IMG/VR virus record: IMGVR_UViG_3300020055_001415
Location: 1-20,308 of that record
Source: a virus
Length of the DNA stretch: 20,308 nt
Direction: 5' to 3' (one strand)
Shown here: positions 1 through 6,149 of the stretch, in pieces
Position numbering within the stretch: position 1 is the first letter of the stretch
Layout: the number at the start of each line of letters is the position of its first letter
Notes under the pieces: generated by a model
Told to the model about the DNA's origin: nothing
What the model saw: only the letters and a program-made list of their open reading frames with translations
Database searches by the model: none
Position numbers and translations under genes: made by a program

Positions 1-2
1 AT

Positions 3-617
3 GTTGCTAAAGTAAGTATGTTAATAAAGCAAGGTAACATAGAAGATGCTGCTGGAGAAATGGCAGATGCTATGGCTGATCAAGATGGCGGTAGTGATAA
101 GTTTGATATGGTAATGCAGAGAGCCCAAGAATACATTGAAGATTATATGGACGATATGGATGAAGGTTATGACAACGAGCCAGAACCAGAATACCAAGAT
201 CACAAGCATATGACTAAAGATTTAAGCGGTGGTATTAACCGCGAAAAGAAAATGTATGCTAAAGCACAAGATGGCGATAATGCTCTTGCTGTAGAAACCA
301 TCAAAGCAGCACTTATGAAAGCTCTTTCAGAAAAGAAAAAGCCAGACGCAAATAAGAATGGCATTCCAGATTATGCGGAAGATGGCAAAGGTCCAAACGA
401 TCTAAAGAAGAAAAAGAAAACAAACGAAGCAGAATTTAAGAAAACTGGCAGAGATGGCGACGGCTCAGCAAAGTTTGATGAAATGGGCTGCAAAGAAGAA
501 ATGAAAAAGTTAAACGCAAGTGGCTGTGCTAAAATGGAAATGTATAAAAAAGTACATGAAAAGTATGGTTGTAGCAAAGGCAAGTTCGAAAAACTATACG
601 CAAGTAATTGTAATTAA
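3..617 (+). CDS. Acidic, Cys-containing phage protein of unknown function, probably 5'-truncated by the window edge
   Basis: The function is not recognised. The frame is open to the left edge (codons from position 3 read VAKVS before the ATG at 18). The ATG at 18 has no clear Shine-Dalgarno, so the real start is probably outside the window; if not, the protein starts at 18 with 199 residues. It is very acidic in its first half and then Lys-rich. At 345-380 it carries an EF-hand/thrombospondin-type-3-like loop (DANKNGIPDYAE, with D1, N3, N5, G6, D9, E12), a possible Ca2+ site. The last 45 residues hold four Cys (GCKEE, SGCAK, YGCSK, SNCN), which could be a small disulfide or metal-binding module. 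It sits directly before the terminator and gp17, which suggests a virion or packaging-related role by position only. Its reality is well supported by sustained coding and the terminator just after its stop. Confidence 0.75.
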   Translation, partial: VAKVSMLIKQGNIEDAAGEMADAMADQDGGSDKFDMVMQRAQEYIEDYMDDMDEGYDNEPEPEYQDHKHMTKDLSGGINREKKMYAKAQDGDNALAVETIKAALMKALSEKKKPDANKNGIPDYAEDGKGPNDLKKKKKTNEAEFKKTGRDGDGSAKFDEMGCKEEMKKLNASGCAKMEMYKKVHEKYGCSKGKFEKLYASNCN

Positions 618-632
618 TTCCCCCAGCAAATC

Positions 633-659
633 AATAGGCTCTTAGGAGCCTATTTTTTT
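633..659 (+). terminator. Rho-independent terminator upstream of gp17
   Basis: AATAGGCTC (633-641), loop TTAG (642-645) and GAGCCTATT (646-654) form a perfect 9-bp stem, and the 3' arm runs into a seven-T tract at 653-659. It begins 16 nt after the stop of the preceding gene, in the right orientation to end that transcript. A late-promoter-like motif follows immediately. Confidence 0.92.
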
Positions 660-660
660 G

Positions 661-668
661 GATAAGTA
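661..668 (+). promoter_or_regulatory. T4-type late promoter candidate for gp17
   Basis: GATAAGTA matches the T4 late consensus TATAAATA at six of eight positions. It lies directly behind a terminator and 5 nt before the gp17 ATG. With T4 geometry (motif at about -13 to -6) transcription would begin at about 674, the A of the ATG, giving a leaderless mRNA. There is no Shine-Dalgarno in this gap. Confidence 0.5.
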
Positions 669-673
669 TTAGT

Positions 674-2254
674 ATGAGCAAAAGTTTAGATGGTGTATTA
701 ACCAAAAAGGCTAATACTAAAGAAACATATACAGAAGAGCAAATACAAGATTTGATGCAATGCATGGATCCTGATAATGGCTACTTGTATTTTGCACGTA
801 AATTTGCGTACATCCAACATCCTGTAAAAGGTAAGCTATTGTTTGAGCCTTACAATTATCAACTAGGCTTAATGGATACATATCATAACTATCGTTTTAA
901 TATTAACATGATGCCTAGACAGACAGGCAAAACAACTTGTGCTGCTATCTATCTTGCTTGGTATGCAATGTTTAATCCAGATCAAACTATTCTTATTGCT
1001 GCACACAAATACACAGGTGCACAGGAGATCATGGCACGTATACGTTATGTGTATGAAACTTGCCCTGATCACATTAGAGCAGGTGTTACAAGCTACAACA
1101 AAGGTAGCATAGAGTTTGAGAATGGTAGTAGAATTGTAAGTCAAACAACAACAGGCAACACAGGACGTGGTATGTCTATCTCGCTACTATACTGTGACGA
1201 GTTTGCGTTCGTACAACCTAATATTGCTGAAGAATTTTGGACTTCAATATCTCCTACACTAGCAACAGGTGGTCGTGCTATTATTACTAGTACACCAAAT
1301 AGTGATGAAGATACCTTTGCTACTATTTGGAAGCAAGCAGAACAGCGTTTTGATAATCACGGTAATGAACAAGAAGTAGGTATCAACGGTTTTCGTTCAT
1401 TTATGGCACATTGGGACGAACATCCTGATAGAGACGAAAAGTGGAAAGAAGATGAAATTGGACGCATTGGCGAAGAAAAGTTTAGACGTGAGTATGGCTG
1501 TGAGTTTCTAGTATTTGATGAAACACTAATTAACTCAATCAAACTAGCAACCATGGAAGGCGGGTCACCGATTATAAACATGGGTCAAACACGTTGGTAT
1601 AAAAAACCATCTAACCAGTACACCTATGCAATTGCACTAGATCCTTCAATGGGCACAGGAGGAGATTATGCGGCAATACAGGTATTCGAATTACCTACAT
1701 ACGAACAAGTTGCTGAATGGCAGCACAATCAAACTGCTATACCTGGACAGATAAGAGTGCTTGCAGATATTTGTAAATACATTGAAGAATGTACACAAAA
1801 CCCACAAGGTATTTATTGGAGTGTAGAAAACAATGGGTTGGGAGAAGCCGCGCTTATCGTTATCAATGACTTTGGGGAGGAAAATATCCCTGGTTTGTTT
1901 GTTAGTGAACCCATTAGAAAGGGACACGTCAGAAAGTTCCGCAAAGGATTCAACACAACCCACAGTACCAAAGTTACAGCTTGTTCCAGACTCAAAACAA
2001 TGATAGAAAATGACAAAATGGTTATACATTCAAAGCCATTTATATCTGAACTAAAAGGATATGTTGCAACAGGATCTAGTTACCAAGCTAAAAGCGGTAT
2101 GACAGATGATTTGATAAGTGCAACATTATTAGCAATAAGGATGATGAGTGTTTTGAAGGATTGGGATCCAAGAGTATACAATACATTTAACCAAGCAGAA
2201 GATATTGAAGATTATGATCCTCCAATGCCAATCTTCATTAGCAGCAATTATTGA
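674..2254 (+). CDS. terL: Terminase large subunit gp17 (DNA packaging ATPase/nuclease)
   Basis: This is the motor that pumps concatemeric DNA into the prohead and cuts it at headful. The 526 residues contain both expected domains. The ATPase domain has a Walker A motif PRQTGKTT (residues 81-88, Lys86), Walker B LLYCDEF (171-177, Asp175-Glu176) and a coupling motif TSTPN (205-209). The C-terminal RNase H-like nuclease has acidic residues in DPSMGTGGDYAA (Asp323, Asp331), SVENNG (Glu385) and GMTDDL (Asp478/479), matching the spacing of the T4 gp17 catalytic triad. T4 gp17 is about 610 residues, so this is a compact version. The ATG at 674 is the only sensible start but lacks a Shine-Dalgarno; a late-promoter-like motif lies 5 nt upstream. 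Unlike in T4, the tail sheath gene does not follow. Identification is very secure. Confidence 0.97.
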   Translation: MSKSLDGVLTKKANTKETYTEEQIQDLMQCMDPDNGYLYFARKFAYIQHPVKGKLLFEPYNYQLGLMDTYHNYRFNINMMPRQTGKTTCAAIYLAWYAMFNPDQTILIAAHKYTGAQEIMARIRYVYETCPDHIRAGVTSYNKGSIEFENGSRIVSQTTTGNTGRGMSISLLYCDEFAFVQPNIAEEFWTSISPTLATGGRAIITSTPNSDEDTFATIWKQAEQRFDNHGNEQEVGINGFRSFMAHWDEHPDRDEKWKEDEIGRIGEEKFRREYGCEFLVFDETLINSIKLATMEGGSPIINMGQTRWYKKPSNQYTYAIALDPSMGTGGDYAAIQVFELPTYEQVAEWQHNQTAIPGQIRVLADICKYIEECTQNPQGIYWSVENNGLGEAALIVINDFGEENIPGLFVSEPIRKGHVRKFRKGFNTTHSTKVTACSRLKTMIENDKMVIHSKPFISELKGYVATGSSYQAKSGMTDDLISATLLAIRMMSVLKDWDPRVYNTFNQAEDIEDYDPPMPIFISSNY

Positions 2255-2260
2255 TAAATA
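2253..2260 (+). promoter_or_regulatory. T4-type late promoter candidate for the 822-residue gene
   Basis: GATAAATA matches seven of eight bases of the T4 late consensus. It overlaps the last two bases of the gp17 stop codon and ends 4 nt before the next ATG at 2265. The predicted transcript start is about 2266, within one base of the start codon, so this would also be an effectively leaderless mRNA. No Shine-Dalgarno is present. Confidence 0.55.
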
Positions 2261-2264
2261 CATT

Positions 2265-4733
2265 ATGCAGAAATTTGACAGAATAAGTGAAGATCTTTTT
2301 AAAAAATTGCGTGGAAAATTTCCAGCGATTACAATAGGCGATGCTGAAGGCAATGTAACAAATGAACCTTCAGAAGCTAGATTCTTTGATTTTTCTTATA
2401 ACAATGACGGAACGGATATTGGAAAAGTTAGTATAAGTATTTCGGAACAAGAAGGACTCACTGTAATTTATTCTAATGATATTGTTGAATTTCAAGATGA
2501 TATAACAAAGAAACAATGGTTTAATTTTTTAAAAGAACTAAGAGTCTTTAGTAAAAAAAGATTACTTGATTTCAGTATCAGAGACATAAACAAATCAAAC
2601 TTAACAAAAAAAGATTATAAGTTTTTAGCAACAAATCGGTCTGGGGACGGAAAAATGACAGAATCAAAACTATATGGCACTAGTCGTGTAAGCTATCAAA
2701 AAGTAGGCGAAGCACGTATTATAATCAAACATACAGAAAGTATTAACCAGGAAAGTGCCACAGGTAGAACACAAAAGATTGGAAAAATTTATATTGAATC
2801 TCCCGAAGGTGAAAGATTTAAATATCCATACAAACATCTAAGTGGTGCAAGAGCAATGGCACGTCACGTAGCAGAAGGCGGAAACACATACGACGATTTT
2901 GGTAAGCATATTGTAGGCCTATCAGAAGAAATGGCAAAGCTACGTAAGTTTAAAAACTATATGAGCCGTTCAGCTGTAATGGCAGAAAGCCTAGCAGGAT
3001 ATACAGATATTGTCAAAGAACGTATTGCTACAGTTAAAAAAGAAATAGCGTCATTACAAAAGCCAGCATACTACAAAGAAGCATTTGAAACATTTAATCC
3101 CCCAGTACTAGAAGATGTTCCAAGTGATGTTGCTGAAAACTGGATAGACGAACTAACTATTAAGCAGTTTAATGAAGAACTACAAGATATCTTCCCATAC
3201 ATATACAACCTAGTAAAAGAAGGTACAAAGGCCAAAGAACTAGGTCCAGATGATGTACTAGGAGAGTCAGAAGAAGAATTAGACGAAGTTGCTCCGCTTA
3301 TAGCAGCAGGTGTAATGGCCGCAGCTAGAGCAGCAATTCCGCAACTATCGAGAATGGGTGCTTCAATATTAGCCAAAAGAGGTGCTGCAATAAAAGCTGC
3401 AAAAGCCCGCATTGCTGCAAGAGCCGCAGGACAAACAGCCGGACAAGCAGTTGGGCAAGCAGCCGGACAAGTTGCAAGAAGCGCAGGACAAGCAGCTGGA
3501 CAAGTTGCAAGAGGCGCAGGAAACTATATTGCAAAAAATCCAGGAACAACCGCAGCACTGGGCGGTGCTGCTTATGTTGGAAAGCAAGTAAGCGATACTA
3601 TAGATGATTTAGCAACTAGTGCAGAAGAACTTATGGATAAAGCTTCTCAAGGTATTAATGGTATACAAGACGAAATTTCAGCATTTTTAGGCGGCGGCGC
3701 TCTTAGACAAATTGGAGCATCAGCAGCTAAATATGGACTACCTGTACTTGCAGTTATTGCTATATTATATGGTGGCAAGAAAGTAATAAATTGGTTAATG
3801 GGCAAAGGCGACGAACCTAGAACAGAAGAAATTGAATTTGACGAAGGCGAACGTCACGGCAATAGTAAGATTTATGATAAGTGCCGCGACGGTTGGCGTA
3901 AAAAACCAGGTGCAACAAGAGGATCTAAAGGTTCTTGCATTCCAGAAGAAACTGCATTAGAACAAGGCTTTGAAGAAATGATGGGTCAGTTTAGCGAAGC
4001 TGAAAATGATCTAGAAGAAGCATATATCAAAACACGCAAAGACGCTGTAGAAGCATTAGGTCGTTTGCGTGGCATTGGTAAAAAGATTGAAACAGGCAAA
4101 GACACATATGATGGCAACTTAGCCAATGAATATGTAAGTGATGTATACGATGTATACAGTTGGATGGATAGCAAATTAGGTATTAGCGGTATGAATGATC
4201 CTAAGCTAAAGGAAGTTCTAGAACCTGTTATGCAGTTACGTGGCGAAGCTAAGAAATTAGAAACTAAGCCAGGCAGCGGTGAAAATGCACGTTTTGGTAA
4301 TCAAATTGTAAATGCATTATATCCATTGATGGTTTATATTAGAGATGTAATGGAAGATCCAAAAGACGAATCTAAAGGCAAAGATCTTGACAAGGACGGC
4401 GATATTGATTCAGATGATTATATGAAGGCAAAAGATATTGCTATTAAAAAGGCAATGGGAAAAGATGACGAAGAAGACGTCAAAGAACAAAAGACACCAT
4501 TAGGCGAGTTTATACTATCATACTATGACAGAGAAACAGGCCTGTTTCCAAAAGGCGAGACCGCAGTATTAACTATGGTTGAGAAAGACTACGGCGAAGA
4601 GTTCATAGAACCGGCAAAGGCTTTCATTGAACAGGTACAAGCACTCTTCGATGAGTATCAGATGCATACACAACCACAGCAGTTGGATACAGAAGAGTTT
4701 GACAGAATGAAGGAGCTTGCAGGTTTACGCTAA
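2265..4733 (+). CDS. Large unknown phage protein, probable virion or DNA-ejection component
   Basis: I do not recognise the family. The ATG at 2265 (protein MQKFDRISED) is preferred over the in-frame ATG at 2205 because the latter lies deep inside gp17; this gives 822 residues. The N-terminal 370 residues are mixed alpha/beta and highly charged. Residues about 345-420 are Ala/Gly-rich, with an AAGQ-type repeat including two 11-residue copies (QAAGQVARSAG). A hydrophobic segment at about 490-503 (GLPVLAVIAILYGG) is followed by Lys/Trp residues and could insert in a membrane. Two Cys flank a Lys-rich stretch near 545-568. An excellent EF-hand loop, DLDKDGDIDSDD, occupies 707-718. The C-terminus ends FDRMKELAGLR, a tail type I recall from marine T4-like virion proteins. 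Long, late-promoted, next to the terminase and with a membrane-active centre: a structural or ejected protein is the best inference. Confidence 0.88.
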   Translation: MQKFDRISEDLFKKLRGKFPAITIGDAEGNVTNEPSEARFFDFSYNNDGTDIGKVSISISEQEGLTVIYSNDIVEFQDDITKKQWFNFLKELRVFSKKRLLDFSIRDINKSNLTKKDYKFLATNRSGDGKMTESKLYGTSRVSYQKVGEARIIIKHTESINQESATGRTQKIGKIYIESPEGERFKYPYKHLSGARAMARHVAEGGNTYDDFGKHIVGLSEEMAKLRKFKNYMSRSAVMAESLAGYTDIVKERIATVKKEIASLQKPAYYKEAFETFNPPVLEDVPSDVAENWIDELTIKQFNEELQDIFPYIYNLVKEGTKAKELGPDDVLGESEEELDEVAPLIAAGVMAAARAAIPQLSRMGASILAKRGAAIKAAKARIAARAAGQTAGQAVGQAAGQVARSAGQAAGQVARGAGNYIAKNPGTTAALGGAAYVGKQVSDTIDDLATSAEELMDKASQGINGIQDEISAFLGGGALRQIGASAAKYGLPVLAVIAILYGGKKVINWLMGKGDEPRTEEIEFDEGERHGNSKIYDKCRDGWRKKPGATRGSKGSCIPEETALEQGFEEMMGQFSEAENDLEEAYIKTRKDAVEALGRLRGIGKKIETGKDTYDGNLANEYVSDVYDVYSWMDSKLGISGMNDPKLKEVLEPVMQLRGEAKKLETKPGSGENARFGNQIVNALYPLMVYIRDVMEDPKDESKGKDLDKDGDIDSDDYMKAKDIAIKKAMGKDDEEDVKEQKTPLGEFILSYYDRETGLFPKGETAVLTMVEKDYGEEFIEPAKAFIEQVQALFDEYQMHTQPQQLDTEEFDRMKELAGLR
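3456..3521 (+). repeat. In-frame 33-bp tandem repeat (two copies)
   Basis: Copies at 3456-3488 and 3489-3521 differ at only two bases (C/T in the third codon, A/G in the ninth). Each encodes QAAGQVAR(S/G)AG. Looser AGQ units precede them from about 3424. The register is exactly eleven codons, so this is a coding repeat of the large protein, plausibly a site of copy-number variation, and not a mobile element. Confidence 0.85.
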
Positions 4734-4756
4734 CCTGCAAGACTCCTATACAGGAG
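4711..4756 (+). promoter_or_regulatory. Two mutually exclusive hairpins around the next gene's Shine-Dalgarno
   Basis: CTTGCAGGTT (4716-4725) and AACCTGCAAG (4732-4741) form a perfect 10-bp stem with a 6-nt loop. Past one bulged A (4742) the stem extends by AGGAG (4711-4715) with CTCCT (4743-4747), giving 15 bp. The same CTCCT can instead pair with AGGAG at 4752-4756, which is the Shine-Dalgarno of the gene at 4763. The upstream stop codon (4731-4733) lies inside the long hairpin. There is no T-tract, so it is not a standard terminator. A translational switch or an mRNA processing/stability element is inferred. Confidence 0.6.
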
Positions 4757-4762
4757 CAGTAA

Positions 4763-4996
4763 ATGGCTATTACAACTACAGAAGAATTAAAAACAAGATG
4801 TTTGGAACTTGTTGCAAGAGGAGACAAACCTTATCCAGGAATGGTTGCAGCAATTGTACAAGAATTGAAAGAGGGTGGTTCTAAGTTGACTATGCAAGAA
4901 TGTTCATACGCACTAAGAGATGCATATGTAGACGGATTTATTACAGAAAAGTATCTTAGAGATCTTCTACAAAAAGATGGCGTAGAATACGATTAA
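4763..4996 (+). CDS. Small unknown protein upstream of gp32
   Basis: A 77-residue protein of unrecognised function. The start is supported by AGGAG at 4752-4756 with a 6-nt spacer. It is predicted to be mostly helical, with two helices separated by GGSKLTMQEC and an acidic end (DGVEYD). There is no signal peptide or membrane segment. It lies between the large 822-residue gene and gp32. Its Shine-Dalgarno can be sequestered by CTCCT at 4743-4747, so expression may be tied to upstream translation. I considered gp33, the late-transcription coactivator that sits near gp32 in T4, but saw no convincing similarity. The small size, clean Shine-Dalgarno and fit between neighbours make it a real gene. 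Confidence 0.8.
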   Translation: MAITTTEELKTRCLELVARGDKPYPGMVAAIVQELKEGGSKLTMQECSYALRDAYVDGFITEKYLRDLLQKDGVEYD

Positions 4997-5006
4997 AAAA
5001 TAATTA

Positions 5007-5047
5007 AATAAATAGTTGACAAGATAAATAAACGAGTGTAGTATTAT
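5007..5047 (+). promoter_or_regulatory. Composite early (sigma70-like) and late promoter region of gp32
   Basis: A consensus -35 TTGACA is at 5016-5021. With a 17-bp spacer the -10 is TAGTAT (5039-5044); TATTAT at 5042-5047 is an alternative with a longer spacer. Two T4-late-like motifs are interleaved: AATAAATA (5007-5014) and GATAAATA (5023-5030). The second would start transcripts at about 5036, exactly the first base of the predicted leader pseudoknot. Expression of gp32 both early and late fits its constant need during T4-like infection. Confidence 0.6.
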
Positions 5048-5105
5048 AACTGTGCTACACAAATATAGGCACAAAGCACATAGGCATAACAATAGGAGGC
5101 ATAAC
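5036..5105 (+). promoter_or_regulatory. gp32 leader: candidate pseudoknot plus phased repeats (autogenous operator)
   Basis: GTGTAG (5036-5041) pairs with CTACAC (5055-5060). Loop bases TGTG (5051-5054) can pair with CACA (5070-5073, or 5077-5080 as an alternative), which is H-type pseudoknot topology. Downstream the leader is unstructured and A-rich, with ATAGGCA at 5065 and 5080 and AGGCATAAC at 5082 and 5097, all at a 15-nt period, ending in the Shine-Dalgarno AGGAGG (5094-5099). T4 gp32 represses its own translation by nucleating on a leader pseudoknot and spreading over an unstructured region onto the ribosome site; this leader has the same plan at about the same distance from the ATG. 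Stem 2 is only 4 bp, so this is a hypothesis. Confidence 0.5.
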
Positions 5106-5106
5106 T

Positions 5107-6096
5107 ATGGCATCATTAGCAGAAATCCGAGCAAAGCTCAAAGAACAAGAAGCACGTTCATCAGGTGCATCAAACGGCCCAAGCGGCCCTAACCCAATTT
5201 ACCCATTCTGGAATATTAAAGAAGGCGAAAGCGCAACTATGCGTTTCTTACCTGACGGTGACGCCGATAATACTTTCTTTTGGAAAGAGCGTCTGATGAT
5301 TAAACTTCCTTTTAGCGGAGTAAAAGGCGACACAGGTTCGCGTCCAGTACAAGTACAAATTCCATGTATGGAAATGTACGGCGAGACATGTAACATTCTT
5401 AATGAAGTACGTGGCTGGTTTAAAGATCCAAGTCTAGAAGATATGGGTCGTAAGTATTGGAAAAAGCGTTCGTATATCTTCCAAGGCTTTGTAACGGACA
5501 ATCCGCTAGCCGATGATGAAGCACCCGACAATCCAATTCGTCGCTTTATTATTGGTCCACAAATCTTCCAGATCATTAAGCAGGCGCTTATGGATCCAGA
5601 CATGGAAGAGTTGCCAACAGATTATACTGCTGGTGTTGACTTCCGTCTTAATAAAACTTCAAAAGGCGGTTATGCAGATTATGGCACATCTAATTGGGCA
5701 CGTAGAGAGCGTCCATTGAGTGATGTAGAAATGGCTGCAATTAACGAACACGGCTTGTTTAATCTTTCAGATTTCCTTCCCAAAAAGCCAGACGAAACTG
5801 CTGTCAAGGTGATGCAGGAAATGTTTGAAGCGTCAGTAGACGGTGAAGCATACGATGCAGATCGTTGGAGCAATTACTTCCGTCCAAGCGGCATGGCTGC
5901 ACGTACAGGTGATCCTAATGTAGCGACATCTAATGGTACTGCAACTAGTCAAACTGCTCCTGCTCCGGTAGCAGAGGCAGCACCAGTTGTTGAACCTACT
6001 CCAGAACCTGAAGCTGCTCCAGCAGCAGAAGCGACAGGAGATGCCGGCGGTGCGCAAGACATTCTTGCAATGATCCGAGCACGTCAAGGACAGTAA
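5107..6096 (+). CDS. gp32: Single-stranded DNA-binding protein gp32
   Basis: It coats ssDNA during phage replication, recombination and repair and organises the replisome. The N-terminus MASLAEIRAKLKEQEAR is the basic cooperativity segment. The OB-type core follows, with the marine-phage signature around IPCMEMYGETC (residues 86-95) and KYWKKRSYIFQGFV (116-129). A long Ala/Pro/Glu linker (about 283-312) leads to a terminal helix, AQDILAMIRARQ. The 329 residues compare with 301 in T4. In T4 one His and three Cys bind zinc; here only Cys87 and Cys95 are evident, so the site looks incomplete. The start is certain from AGGAGG with a 7-nt spacer. A terminator follows the stop, separating it from uvsX. 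Confidence 0.95.
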   Translation: MASLAEIRAKLKEQEARSSGASNGPSGPNPIYPFWNIKEGESATMRFLPDGDADNTFFWKERLMIKLPFSGVKGDTGSRPVQVQIPCMEMYGETCNILNEVRGWFKDPSLEDMGRKYWKKRSYIFQGFVTDNPLADDEAPDNPIRRFIIGPQIFQIIKQALMDPDMEELPTDYTAGVDFRLNKTSKGGYADYGTSNWARRERPLSDVEMAAINEHGLFNLSDFLPKKPDETAVKVMQEMFEASVDGEAYDADRWSNYFRPSGMAARTGDPNVATSNGTATSQTAPAPVAEAAPVVEPTPEPEAAPAAEATGDAGGAQDILAMIRARQGQ

Positions 6097-6102
6097 TATA
6101 TT

Positions 6103-6132
6103 ATGGGGGAGCAATCCCCCATTTTGCTTTTT
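6103..6132 (+). terminator. Rho-independent terminator after gp32 with GCAA tetraloop
   Basis: ATGGGGGA (6103-6110), a GNRA-type loop GCAA (6111-6114) and TCCCCCAT (6115-6122) form a perfect 8-bp stem with five G-C pairs. It is followed by TTT, GC and TTTTT (6123-6132). It begins 7 nt after the gp32 stop. The T-tract is interrupted, so some readthrough into uvsX is plausible; no separate uvsX promoter was seen. Confidence 0.9.
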
Positions 6133-6149
6133 AGATTAGGAGATTAATT

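Noticed and set aside
2205-2264. Upstream in-frame ATG extending the 822-residue protein by 20 residues
   Set aside because: It lies 50 nt inside gp17 with no Shine-Dalgarno. The late motif GATAAATA lies downstream of it, directly before the ATG at 2265.
2275-2310. TTGACA within the 822-residue gene as a promoter
   Set aside because: There is no good -10 at 16-18 bp and no gene start to serve; it is a coding coincidence. The same applies to TTGACA-like strings near 4387, 17097 and 18125.
3456-3521. Tandem repeat as a CRISPR or mobile-element end
   Set aside because: The unit is exactly 11 codons, in frame, directly abutting without spacers, and lacks inverted ends.
3071-3587. Minus-strand ORFs opposite the AGQ repeat region (113, 77 and 72 residues)
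   Set aside because: They mirror the repetitive composition of the + strand gene, show low-complexity Ser/Cys/Leu-rich products, and have no promoter or neighbour on that strand.
4763-4996. Late-transcription factor gp33
   Set aside because: Position near gp32 made gp33 tempting, but I could not see the pattern I recall for marine gp33 proteins in this product, nor in the 75-residue protein at 7237.
5199-5603. A 134-residue minus-strand ORF inside gp32
   Set aside because: It lies wholly within a secure gp32 coding region and its product has no recognisable pattern; it is a shadow frame.
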